Shown in pieces: positions 1-8,498 of a DNA stretch of 8,498 bases (its first letter is position 1; every line of letters starts with the position of its first letter). The notes beneath the pieces are model-generated. The model worked only from the letters and a program-made list of their open reading frames with translations. It was not told the origin of the DNA and searched no databases. The stretch is from Acidobacteriota bacterium. GTDB taxonomy: Bacteria > Acidobacteriota > Vicinamibacteria > Vicinamibacterales > UBA2999. The DNA lies in NCBI GenBank assembly GCA_947465275.1, contig CANIAI010000081.1, forward strand, positions 1-8,498. The letters are read 5' to 3'. A program made the position numbers and the translations under genes.

Positions 1-1080
<1,080 letters not shown>

Positions 1081-1084
<4 letters not shown>

Positions 1085-2064
1085 CGGGTTCCCTTGTATG
1101 GTCGGGGAGGCCGCGCCGCCGGGCGCGTGGTGTGGGGGACGTTCGGCTTCATGCCCGAGGCGACGAGCACGGTGAACGGGTCACCGGGCTTGCCCGCCCC
1201 GACCTGGACGCGCGTGCGCACGAGCCCCGCGTCCGTGAGGAGCTGGCCGAGTGCCGCGTCGGTGAAGCCGAGGTGCTGGTGGCCGAACCGCTGCCGCACC
1301 CAGTCCTGGGTGTGCTCGCGGAGGTCGAGAATCAGGAGGCGGCCGCCGGGACGCAGGATGCGCGTCGCCTCGGCGATGGCCCGTTCGGGGTCGTTCGCGT
1401 GGTGCAGCGCCTGCGAGAGCAGGGCGACATCGACCGACTCGTCACGCAGCGGCAACCGGCCGAAGTCGCCCTTCTTCCAGTCGACGTTGCTGATGCGCCG
1501 CCGCGCGGCCAGCGCCTTGGCCCGCTCGAGCACCTCGTCGGAGCGGTCGATGGCGACGACGTGGCGGGCCCACCGCGCCGTCTCGAGCGTGAGGTAGCCG
1601 TCGCCGCAGCCGATGTCGGCGACGTCCAGCGGGGGCAGCAGGTGCCCGAGGGCGCGGGCCCAGGCGGCCCAGCTCCGGCCCGGCACGAGCTGCCGCGTAT
1701 CGCCGTGCGTGTCGAAGTTCTCCTTGCGGAGCCGCAGGACCTCCTGCAGCCGGGCGTCGTCCTGCCGCACCGTCGCGTCGGTCGCGTGCGCCGCGAACTG
1801 CGCCTCGAGCACCGTCCAGAGGGCGGCCTGGCCCCCGGTGCGCGCATCGTCCGCGAGCCGGTAGTACACCCAGCCCGCCTCGCGCTCCTCGGCCACGAGC
1901 CGCGCGTCGCGCAGCAGCGCGAGGTGGCGCGACACGTTCGACTGCGCGGCCCCGAGGATGCCCGTGAGCTCGGTCACGTTGAACCGATCCTGCGCGAGGA
2001 GGCGCAGCAGCCGGAGCCGCGTCGGGTCGCCGAGAAGCCGGAAGAGGGAGGATGCGCCCTGCAT
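1081..2064 (-). CDS. ArsR-family HTH regulator fused to SAM-dependent methyltransferase domain
   Basis: This 327-residue protein has two parts. Residues 1-75 form an ArsR-type winged helix: LFRLLGDPTRLRLLRLL, then the recognition region TELTGILGAAQSNVSRHLALL (30-51) and a wing ending GWVYYRL. Residues about 145-285 form a class I (Methyltransf_11/UbiE-like) fold: motif I DIGCGDG (150-156), the acidic end of strand 2 in AIDRSDEV (Asp173), GDFGRLPL (199-206), and post-motif LRPGGRLLILDL (237-248). The tail is Pro/Arg-rich. No cysteine pair of a metal-sensing ArsR site is present; the only Cys is in motif I. Its stop overlaps the metH start, so both are one operon. Function is inferred as an effector-controlled repressor of metH, possibly binding SAM or SAH through the methyltransferase fold. 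I chose the ATG at 2064 because the ArsR fold begins immediately after it. An in-frame ATG at 2100 would add 12 residues translated from the putative operator and lacks a Shine-Dalgarno. Confidence 0.9.
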
Positions 2065-2075
2065 CGATATCCATG

Positions 2076-2105
2076 CATGTTGATATATCGATATCGACAT
2101 GTCAA
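2076..2105 (-). promoter_or_regulatory. Putative operator/promoter of the ArsR-methyltransferase-metH operon
   Basis: An AT-rich inverted repeat stands out from the GC-rich surroundings. The left arm CATGTTGATAT (2076-2086) and right arm ATATCGACATG (2091-2101) are complementary at 10 of 11 positions, with a 4-bp ATCG spacer. On the minus strand TTGACA (2105-2100) is a perfect -35-like hexamer overlapping the right arm; 17 bp downstream is only a weak -10-like CAACAT. A further CGATAT copy lies at 2065-2070. The repeat ends 11 bp before the chosen ATG at 2064, so a bound dimer would block transcription. ArsR proteins bind such short-spacer AT-rich dyads, so autoregulation is the natural inference; the binding itself is not shown. 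Confidence 0.65.
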
Positions 2106-2205
2106 CGATCGGGGGCCGGTGTTACGGCTGGCGCGCAAGCTCCGCAGAATTCAGGGCCGGATCCGGCGGATGCGGGCTGCCGATCGCGCCTGCCGTACAT
2201 GGAAT

Positions 2206-2222
2206 CGTGCATGGACAGCACG
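2206..2222. repeat. Short dyad CGTGC-N7-GCACG upstream of glnN
   Basis: CGTGC (2206-2210) and GCACG (2218-2222) form a perfect 5-bp dyad with a 7-bp spacer, about 60 bp upstream of the -35 box of glnN. The geometry resembles a small regulator-binding site, but the arms are short and could arise by chance. No named regulator can be assigned. Confidence 0.25.
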
Positions 2223-2233
2223 GATGGAGATCT

Positions 2234-2290
2234 CACTTTGCAGTCTGTGGCCCTTCGGCCTCTGGAATAGGCCAGAATTATTGCAAAGTG
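2234..2290. repeat. Long inverted repeat with two internal hairpins upstream of glnN
   Basis: CACTTTGCA (2234-2242) and TGCAAAGTG (2282-2290) are perfect 9-bp complementary arms. Inside them are two adjoining hairpins: GGCC-CTTC-GGCC (2249-2260) and TCTGG-AATAGG-CCAGA (2261-2276). Drawn as RNA or as a cruciform this gives a three-way junction. The right arm overlaps the predicted -35 box of glnN, so it may be an operator pair with arm centres 48 bp apart. If an upstream promoter also reads through, it could instead be a structured leader. I do not match it to a known riboswitch family. Confidence 0.5.
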
Positions 2291-2310
2291 CTCCGCCGGT
2301 TCTGCATAAT
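2281..2310 (+). promoter_or_regulatory. Sigma-70-like promoter of glnN
   Basis: TTGCAA (2281-2286, 4/6 to the -35 consensus) is followed after 18 bp by CATAAT (2305-2310, 5/6 to the -10 consensus). Transcription would start near 2317, giving a leader of about 60 nt. The -35 box lies inside the right arm of the 2234-2290 inverted repeat, so binding there could control glutamine synthetase expression. Confidence 0.55.
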
Positions 2311-2360
2311 TGGCCCACGGACGCAGCGCGGCCCGCACCATTCATCTCTCACCGCGAACA

Positions 2361-2368
2361 GGAAAGGA
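2361..2368 (+). promoter_or_regulatory. Ribosome binding site of glnN
   Basis: GGAAAGGA lies 10 nt before the ATG at 2379. It supports that start over the in-frame ATG at 2310, which overlaps the -10 box and would add 23 residues without family similarity. Confidence 0.65.
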
Positions 2369-2378
2369 CAACCCCACG

Positions 2379-4559
<2,181 letters not shown>

Positions 4560-4592
4560 GCCGACGGCATCCCGTTCCACCGTCCGATCAGG

Positions 4593-4624
4593 CGAGCCGG
4601 TCCGCGAGGGCCGGCTCGTTTGTC
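4593..4624 (+). terminator. Intrinsic terminator of glnN
   Basis: A perfect 8-bp stem CGAGCCGG/CCGGCTCG (4593-4600 with 4611-4618), extendable by a G-U pair, encloses a 10-nt loop and is followed by the T-rich run TTTGTCGTT. It begins 33 nt after the glnN stop codon. Confidence 0.85.
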
Positions 4625-4720
4625 GTTGGGGCGGAGGCGCCGGCAGAGCTGGTACCCATCCTGCAGCCATCGCCCGGCAACCGTGGCCGTGATGCATCTG
4701 GCGTCGATCCGCGGACTCCG

Positions 4721-4740
4721 GCCTACGGATATCCGTTGGC
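4721..4740. repeat. Near-perfect 20-bp palindrome between glnN and the DUF349 gene
   Basis: GCC-T-ACGGAT then ATCCGT-T-GGC reads as its own reverse complement except for one mismatched pair (18/20 positions). The central 12 bp, ACGGATATCCGT, is a perfect palindrome. With no spacer it fits a dimeric regulator site better than an RNA hairpin. It lies about 64 bp upstream of the possible -10 box at 4804. Confidence 0.5.
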
Positions 4741-4803
4741 GGGGATCCAAAAACCCGGCGGGCTGCCCCTGAAAGCGCTCGGGCCGGTGTCGCAGTCGCG
4801 GTG

Positions 4804-4809
4804 TAGACT
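4804..4809 (+). promoter_or_regulatory. Possible -10 box for the DUF349-transporter operon
   Basis: TAGACT (matches TATAAT at 4 of 6) sits about 180 bp before the DUF349 start. No good -35 hexamer is found 16-19 bp upstream, so this is tentative. If real, the transcript has a long leader of about 175 nt. Confidence 0.25.
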
Positions 4810-4829
4810 AGGGGGTCCGTGCCGTCTGT

Positions 4830-4890
4830 GCCCGGCGTGCGGGCCTGCGCCGCCGATATTCCCCGACTCTCACCGCGTCCGACAGGACGC
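4830..4890 (+). other. Two hairpins in the putative leader of the DUF349 gene
   Basis: GCCCG-GCGTG-CGGGC (4830-4844) and GCGTCC-GACA-GGACGC (4875-4890) are perfect stems of 5 and 6 bp with small loops. No U-run follows either, so they are not terminators. They may structure the leader, or may be expected background in GC-rich DNA. Confidence 0.3.
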
Positions 4891-4991
4891 ATGCTCGTTG
4901 ACCACGTCCCTGTTGCCGACCGCTGCGTGCGCCTGTCCCTGACGACCGCACCTGCCCGACAGCCGGGCGCTCCTCCGTTGTGAAAACGCAC

Positions 4992-7862
4992 ATGGGTATC
5001 CTCGAAAAGCTCCGCCCCGCTCCCCGTTGGAAGCACGCTGATCCCGCCGTCCGGGCCGCTGCCGTCTACGAACTCGGCCCCGACCAGCAGGACACGCTCC
5101 TGTCGCTGGCGCGCGAGGACGGTGACGCCCGTGTGCGTCGCGCGGCGGTCTCGCGTATCGACGCGGTCGCCGTGCTCGCCGAGATTGCCCGCACCGATCC
5201 GGACGAGGACGTCCGCGCCGAGGCGTTCCGAGGCCTGGCCGGCGTCGCGGTGGAGTCGGCCGACGTCGCCCGGGTCACCGAGGCGGCCCGCGCCCTGCTC
5301 GACCTGCAGCGCACGAAGGAGCTCGTGGCGGTCGCTCGCGACAACGCCAGCGCCGAGGTTCGCGCGGCCGTGGTCGATCTGGTCTCCGACGCCCGCTCGC
5401 TCGGCGCCATCAGCCGGCACGGGCAGGACGGGGCGACCCGCCTGCGCGCCCTGGCGCGTCTGTCGGACCCCGACGAACTGCTGAACGTCGCCGTCAAGTC
5501 GGAGCACACCGACGCCGCCGTGGCCGCCCTCGAGCGGATCTCGGACGTCGAGGCGCTCACGAGCGTCGGCCAGCGCGCCCGCAACAAGGTGGCGGCCCGC
5601 CGCGCCCGCACGAAGCTGCGGGCCATCGAGGAGGCCTCGCGCCCCGCGCCGGTCGAGGAAGCACCGAAGATGACCGCCGCCGACCTCCAGCGCGCCGCCG
5701 AGCTCATCGGCCGCGCCGAGGCGCTCGTGACGACCGGTGACACCGCCGAAGCCGGCAGCGCCCTGTCTGCCGTCCGGCTCGCCTGGGCCGAGCTGCAGGC
5801 CGACGTCCTCGTGGACGACGCGCTGACCCAGCGGTTCGAGGCGGCCTCCGACGCGGTGAAGGAAGCGATTGCCGAGCGGCAGCGCGAAGTCGAGGCCGAG
5901 GCGGAACGGGCGCGCACGATGGCCCGGGAGCAGGCCGACCGTGTCGCCATCTGCGAGGAACTCGAACGCATCGAGGGTGCGGACGCCGCCGATCGCGCCG
6001 CTGACCTGAAGGTGCGGTGGGACACGCTGCCGCCGATGCCGTCCGAGTACGCGGCGTCGCTGACCAGGCGCTTCCAGGACGCGAACCGTGCCTTCGAGGA
6101 GCGCGAACGCCGGCGCCTGCTCGGCGAGACCGCCGGGGCCCGGCTCGAGTCGCTGGCGACCGAGGTCGAGTCGCTGCTCGCGTCGGAACAGCCGCTCGAG
6201 GATGTGGTCGCCCGCTGGCGCGGCCTGCGCCGTGACGCCGACCTGCTGCGCGAGTTCGCCGCGGCGAACCCGGCCGCGGCCGAGCGGCTCGAGGCGGCGG
6301 TTGCCGCCATCGAGGAGAAGGAGCAGGAGCAGCAGCGCGTCCGCGGGAAGCAGGAACAGGACAACCTGAAGCGCCTGCAGCAGCTCTGTCGCCAGCTCGA
6401 GGTGCTCGCCGCCGGCGAGGCCATCACCCTGAAGGCGGGCGACCGGGCACTGCGCGACATCAAGACGGCGCTCGACGAGCGCGCCGCGCTGCCGACCAAG
6501 CAGGATCGGCAGGAGATTCAGACGCGGCTCGAGGCCGTGCGCCTCGCCATCGCCCCGCGCGTGCAGGAGATGCGCGACGCCGACGAGTGGCAGCGCTGGG
6601 CGAACCTGCAGGTGCAGGAAGAGCTCTGCCGCGACATGGAGGCGCTGAAGGCGGAGGAGAACCTCGAGACCGCCGCGCGCCGCATGCGCGAACTGCAGGC
6701 CCGCTGGAAGGCGGTCGCCCTCGCGCCCCGCGCGCAGGGCGAGGCGATGTGGCGCCGGTTCAAGACGGCGCAGGACGAGGTCTACACCCGCACGTCGGTG
6801 CACGTCGCGCAGCAGAACGAGGAGCGCGCCTCGAACCTCACCCGCAAGCAGGCGCTCTGCGAGCGCGCCGAGGCGCTGGCCGACTCGAGCGACTGGGTGA
6901 AGACCGCCCAGGAGATCCAGCAGCTGCAGGCCGAGTGGAAGACCGTCGGCCCGGTCAGCCGCGGGCACGAGAAGGCGATCTGGGAGCGGTTCCGCACCGC
7001 CTGCGACCGCTTCTTCACCCGCCGGCAGGAAGACCTCAAGAAGCGCAAGGAAGACTGGTCGTCGAACCTCACGCGCAAGGAGGCGCTCTGCGCCCAGGCC
7101 GAGGCGCTCGCCGACTCGACCGAGTGGGACGCGGCCGCCACGCAGCTCCGGCAGCTCCAGGCCGAGTGGAAGACCATCGGCCCGGTCCGGAAGGCCAAGT
7201 CGGAGGTGATCTGGCAGCAGTTCCGCGGCGCCTGTGACCGGTTCTTCGAGCGGTACAAGCACCGCGATCAGGTCGACATGCAGGCCAAGGCGGCCCCGCG
7301 CGAGGAGATCCTCGGGAGCCTCTCCGCGCTGCTGCCGGCTGACGGCGGCGCCGGGGCGGAGGCACCGTCCGACCTCTACGCGCGCGTGCAGGACCTGCGC
7401 GCCCAGTGGCACCAGGCGCCCGAACTGCCGCGCGGGCTGCAGCAGTCGCTCAGCACCCGTTTCCACGAGGGGCTCGGCCAGCTCGTGGCGATCTGGCCGG
7501 CGGCGTTTGCCGGCACCGACCTCGACCCCGAGACGACGCGGCAGCGCATGGAGAAGATCCTCGCCCGCGTCGAGCAGCTGCTCGCGGCGCAGCAGGCGAA
7601 GGCGCCGGTACGCGAGCTCTCGCCGGCTGAACTGCTCGCGCAGCAGTGGCGCGAGCGGCTCGCCTCGAACACCATGAGCGGCGGCGGACGGCCCGGTGAG
7701 GGCGACGACGCCCGCTGGCGCGCGACCGAGCAGGAAATCCGGAACGCCCAGGCGCAGTGGATGCGGCTGGGTCCGGTGCCGCCGGACGTCGCCGGTCCGC
7801 TGAACGATCGCTTCCAGAAGGCCTGCCGCCGGTTCTTCGACCAGCGCCGCAAGCCCGCATAG
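4992..7862 (+). CDS. HEAT-repeat and tandem DUF349-domain protein, function unknown
   Basis: This is a 956-residue soluble protein with no signal peptide or membrane segment. Residues about 14-213 are Ala/Arg/Asp-rich helical repeats of HEAT type (units such as DPAVRAAAVYEL, DARVRRAAVSRI, DEDVRAEAFRGL). Charged helices with coiled-coil character follow near 287-320 and 433-465. DUF349 units then appear: one diverged unit (about 460-536), three tandem units of exactly 77 residues (537-613, 614-690, 691-767), and a final one at about 905-956. The hallmark tryptophan recurs at 572, 649 and 726 in WK(A/T)V/I, and at 923 in WMRLGP; units end in an aromatic motif such as CDRFF. DUF349 has no established biochemical role, and the helical repeats suggest a scaffold or binding protein. 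The start is uncertain: ATG 4992 begins the conserved-looking MGILEKL, while an in-frame GTG at 4980 adds four residues; neither has a strong Shine-Dalgarno. A transporter gene follows after 22 bp, implying an operon. Confidence 0.88.
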   Translation: MGILEKLRPAPRWKHADPAVRAAAVYELGPDQQDTLLSLAREDGDARVRRAAVSRIDAVAVLAEIARTDPDEDVRAEAFRGLAGVAVESADVARVTEAARALLDLQRTKELVAVARDNASAEVRAAVVDLVSDARSLGAISRHGQDGATRLRALARLSDPDELLNVAVKSEHTDAAVAALERISDVEALTSVGQRARNKVAARRARTKLRAIEEASRPAPVEEAPKMTAADLQRAAELIGRAEALVTTGDTAEAGSALSAVRLAWAELQADVLVDDALTQRFEAASDAVKEAIAERQREVEAEAERARTMAREQADRVAICEELERIEGADAADRAADLKVRWDTLPPMPSEYAASLTRRFQDANRAFEERERRRLLGETAGARLESLATEVESLLASEQPLEDVVARWRGLRRDADLLREFAAANPAAAERLEAAVAAIEEKEQEQQRVRGKQEQDNLKRLQQLCRQLEVLAAGEAITLKAGDRALRDIKTALDERAALPTKQDRQEIQTRLEAVRLAIAPRVQEMRDADEWQRWANLQVQEELCRDMEALKAEENLETAARRMRELQARWKAVALAPRAQGEAMWRRFKTAQDEVYTRTSVHVAQQNEERASNLTRKQALCERAEALADSSDWVKTAQEIQQLQAEWKTVGPVSRGHEKAIWERFRTACDRFFTRRQEDLKKRKEDWSSNLTRKEALCAQAEALADSTEWDAAATQLRQLQAEWKTIGPVRKAKSEVIWQQFRGACDRFFERYKHRDQVDMQAKAAPREEILGSLSALLPADGGAGAEAPSDLYARVQDLRAQWHQAPELPRGLQQSLSTRFHEGLGQLVAIWPAAFAGTDLDPETTRQRMEKILARVEQLLAAQQAKAPVRELSPAELLAQQWRERLASNTMSGGGRPGEGDDARWRATEQEIRNAQAQWMRLGPVPPDVAGPLNDRFQKACRRFFDQRRKPA
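6600..7292 (+). repeat. Three tandem 231-bp DUF349-coding units
   Basis: Units at 6600-6830, 6831-7061 and 7062-7292 keep an exact 231-bp (77-codon) register. For example AACCT recurs at 6603, 6834 and 7065, and TTCCGC at 6990 and 7221. The second and third units are close at the DNA level over many stretches, such as GCCGAGGCGCT followed by GCCGACTCGA, while the first is more diverged. This suggests stepwise duplication, the last step being most recent or kept alike by gene conversion. Confidence 0.8.
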
Positions 7863-7873
7863 ACGTCTCGCGC

Positions 7874-7878
7874 AGGAG
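7874..7878 (+). promoter_or_regulatory. Ribosome binding site of the transporter gene
   Basis: AGGAG lies 6 nt before the ATG at 7885, in the 22-bp gap after the DUF349 stop. It fixes the transporter start. Confidence 0.8.
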
Positions 7879-7884
7879 TAGTCC

Positions 7885-8498
7885 ATGAGCAGCGTCGCCC
7901 CGGCGGCGTTACACCCCGGTGGCACTGGTGCGGGCGTCGGCACGAAGACCATCGTGCTCGGCCTCGTGTCGTCGGCGTTCTTCAGCACCACCTTCGTCGT
8001 GAACCGGGCCATCGGCCTCGCCGGCGGCCACTGGATCTGGACGGCGGTGATGCGCTACGCGTGGGTGCTCCTGCTGCTGGGCGGCTGGTTCGTGGTGACC
8101 GGCCGCATGGGGCAGGTGCTCACGGCGTTCCGGCGCCACCTGCTGTTCTGGGTGCTGGCCGGATCCATCGGCTACGGCCTCTTCTACGCGAGCCTCAGCT
8201 TCGCGTCGACGCGCGCGCCCGGCTGGATCGTCGCCTGCACGATGCAGTTCACCATCCTGGCGACGCCGCTGGTGCTGCTGGCGTTCGGCGCGCGGGTGCG
8301 GCGCAGCGGCATCGCGCTGCTGCTGCTGATCTTCGCCGGCATCGTGCTGGTGAATTTCGACCACCGCGGCGGCCAGTCGACGTCGCAGCTGTTCGGCATC
8401 CTCCCGGTGCTCATCGCCGCGTTCGCCTACCCGATCGGCAACCAGTTCGTGCAGGAAGGGCGCAACGGCGGCCGCGGCTGGATTCCGAAGCTCGACGA
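7885..8498 (+). CDS. EmrE-superfamily (DMT) multidrug-efflux-like membrane transporter, N-terminal part (partial)
   Basis: The first 204 residues of an inner-membrane transporter are visible; the 3' end is outside the window. After a short cytoplasmic start (about 21 residues), six hydrophobic segments appear at about 22-43, 50-71, 86-108, 113-134, 141-158 and 169-188. The pattern SSAFFSTTFVVNRAI in segment 1, with GHWIWTAVMRY leading into segment 2, and AYPIGNQF in segment 6 resemble the 'multidrug resistance efflux transporter' family (EmrE/YwfM-like, DMT superfamily), whose members usually have about ten segments and 300-330 residues. The substrate cannot be told from sequence. The gene sits 22 bp after the DUF349 gene with its own strong RBS, so the two are likely co-transcribed, though no terminator search beyond the gap was possible. 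Confidence 0.85.
   Translation, partial: MSSVAPAALHPGGTGAGVGTKTIVLGLVSSAFFSTTFVVNRAIGLAGGHWIWTAVMRYAWVLLLLGGWFVVTGRMGQVLTAFRRHLLFWVLAGSIGYGLFYASLSFASTRAPGWIVACTMQFTILATPLVLLAFGARVRRSGIALLLLIFAGIVLVNFDHRGGQSTSQLFGILPVLIAAFAYPIGNQFVQEGRNGGRGWIPKLD

Larger units (their letters stand above)
2065..2378. other. Divergent intergenic region between the regulator-metH operon and glnN
   Basis: These 314 bp separate two divergently transcribed units. The left edge carries the putative ArsR operator. The middle (2102-2230) has no convincing gene: it holds a 12-bp palindrome at 2156-2167 (GCCGGATCCGGC), a short dyad CGTGC-N7-GCACG at 2206-2222, and CATGGA copies at 2198-2203 and 2210-2215 with a related GGATGGA at 2222-2228. 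The right part has the glnN promoter and a large inverted repeat. Short open frames here overlap the regulatory elements, have no recognisable protein pattern, and are not called. Confidence 0.7.
4560..4991. other. Intergenic region between glnN and the DUF349 gene
   Basis: This 432-bp stretch has no gene I can support. In order it holds the glnN terminator, an 18/20 palindrome at 4721-4740, a weak -10-like TAGACT at 4804-4809, two small hairpins (4830-4844 and 4875-4890) and a doubtful 30-codon frame (4891-4983). I looked for conserved cores of cobalamin, c-di-GMP, SAM and SAH riboswitches, and of tmRNA and SRP RNA, and found none. Confidence 0.6.

Noticed and set aside
2270..2284. Possible sigma-54 promoter upstream of glnN (GG...TTGCA).
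   Set aside because: GG (2270-2271) and GC (2283-2284) are 11 bp apart instead of the strict 10, and the -24 element lacks the TGGCAC context. A sigma-70-like promoter immediately downstream explains the start better.
2102..2341. A 79-codon minus-strand frame in the divergent intergenic region.
   Set aside because: It overlaps the glnN promoter and inverted repeat, has no RBS or family resemblance, and ends inside the putative ArsR promoter.
4640..4800. Possible riboswitch (c-di-GMP or cobalamin type) in the glnN-DUF349 gap, either strand.
   Set aside because: A few GGTTGCC/GGGTACC-like pieces appear on the minus strand, but the invariant core motifs of these families are missing and the flanking gene arrangement does not fit.

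Overview
The window is GC-rich (by eye about two-thirds G+C or more), tightly packed bacterial chromosome. It looks like housekeeping and accessory metabolism, with no mobile elements, CRISPR arrays or RNA genes that I can recognise. Gene content (cobalamin-type MetH paired with an ArsR-methyltransferase fusion, a type III glutamine synthetase, and a HEAT/DUF349 protein) and very GC-biased codons suggest a soil or sediment bacterium such as an Acidobacteriota/Vicinamibacteria-like lineage. That placement is inference only; no rRNA or universal marker is present.

Layout. (1) Minus strand, 1-2064: a two-gene operon read right to left. An ArsR-type DNA-binding domain fused to a SAM-dependent methyltransferase domain (1081-2064) is followed, with an ATGA stop/start overlap, by the N-terminal homocysteine-binding module of cobalamin-dependent methionine synthase MetH (1-1084, cut by the window edge). 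Just upstream of the regulator start lies an AT-rich inverted repeat with 11-bp arms, overlapped by a TTGACA -35-like box: a good candidate autoregulatory operator. (2) 2065-2378: divergent intergenic region holding that operator on one side, and on the other a sigma-70-like promoter for glnN embedded in a long inverted repeat with two hairpins inside. (3) Plus strand, 2379-4559: complete type III glutamine synthetase (726 aa), closed by a strong intrinsic terminator. (4) 4560-4991: 432-bp intergenic region with the terminator, an 18/20 palindrome, a weak -10-like box and two small hairpins. (5) Plus strand, 4992-7862: a 956-aa HEAT-repeat/coiled-coil/DUF349 protein with three tandem DUF349 units of exactly 77 codons. 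(6) Plus strand, 7885 to the window end: N-terminal 204 residues of an EmrE-superfamily membrane transporter, 22 bp behind the DUF349 gene and probably co-transcribed.

Functional reading. The left operon is a one-carbon/methionine-cycle unit: MetH remakes methionine, and the fused methyltransferase domain of the regulator is well placed to sense SAM or SAH rather than a metal, since no Cys metal site is visible. The glutamine synthetase is an independent nitrogen-assimilation gene. The DUF349 protein and transporter form a third unit whose role is unknown. The best candidates for something undescribed are the sensor-type ArsR-methyltransferase with its operator, the structured inverted repeat upstream of glnN, and the DUF349 repeat protein linked to a transporter.
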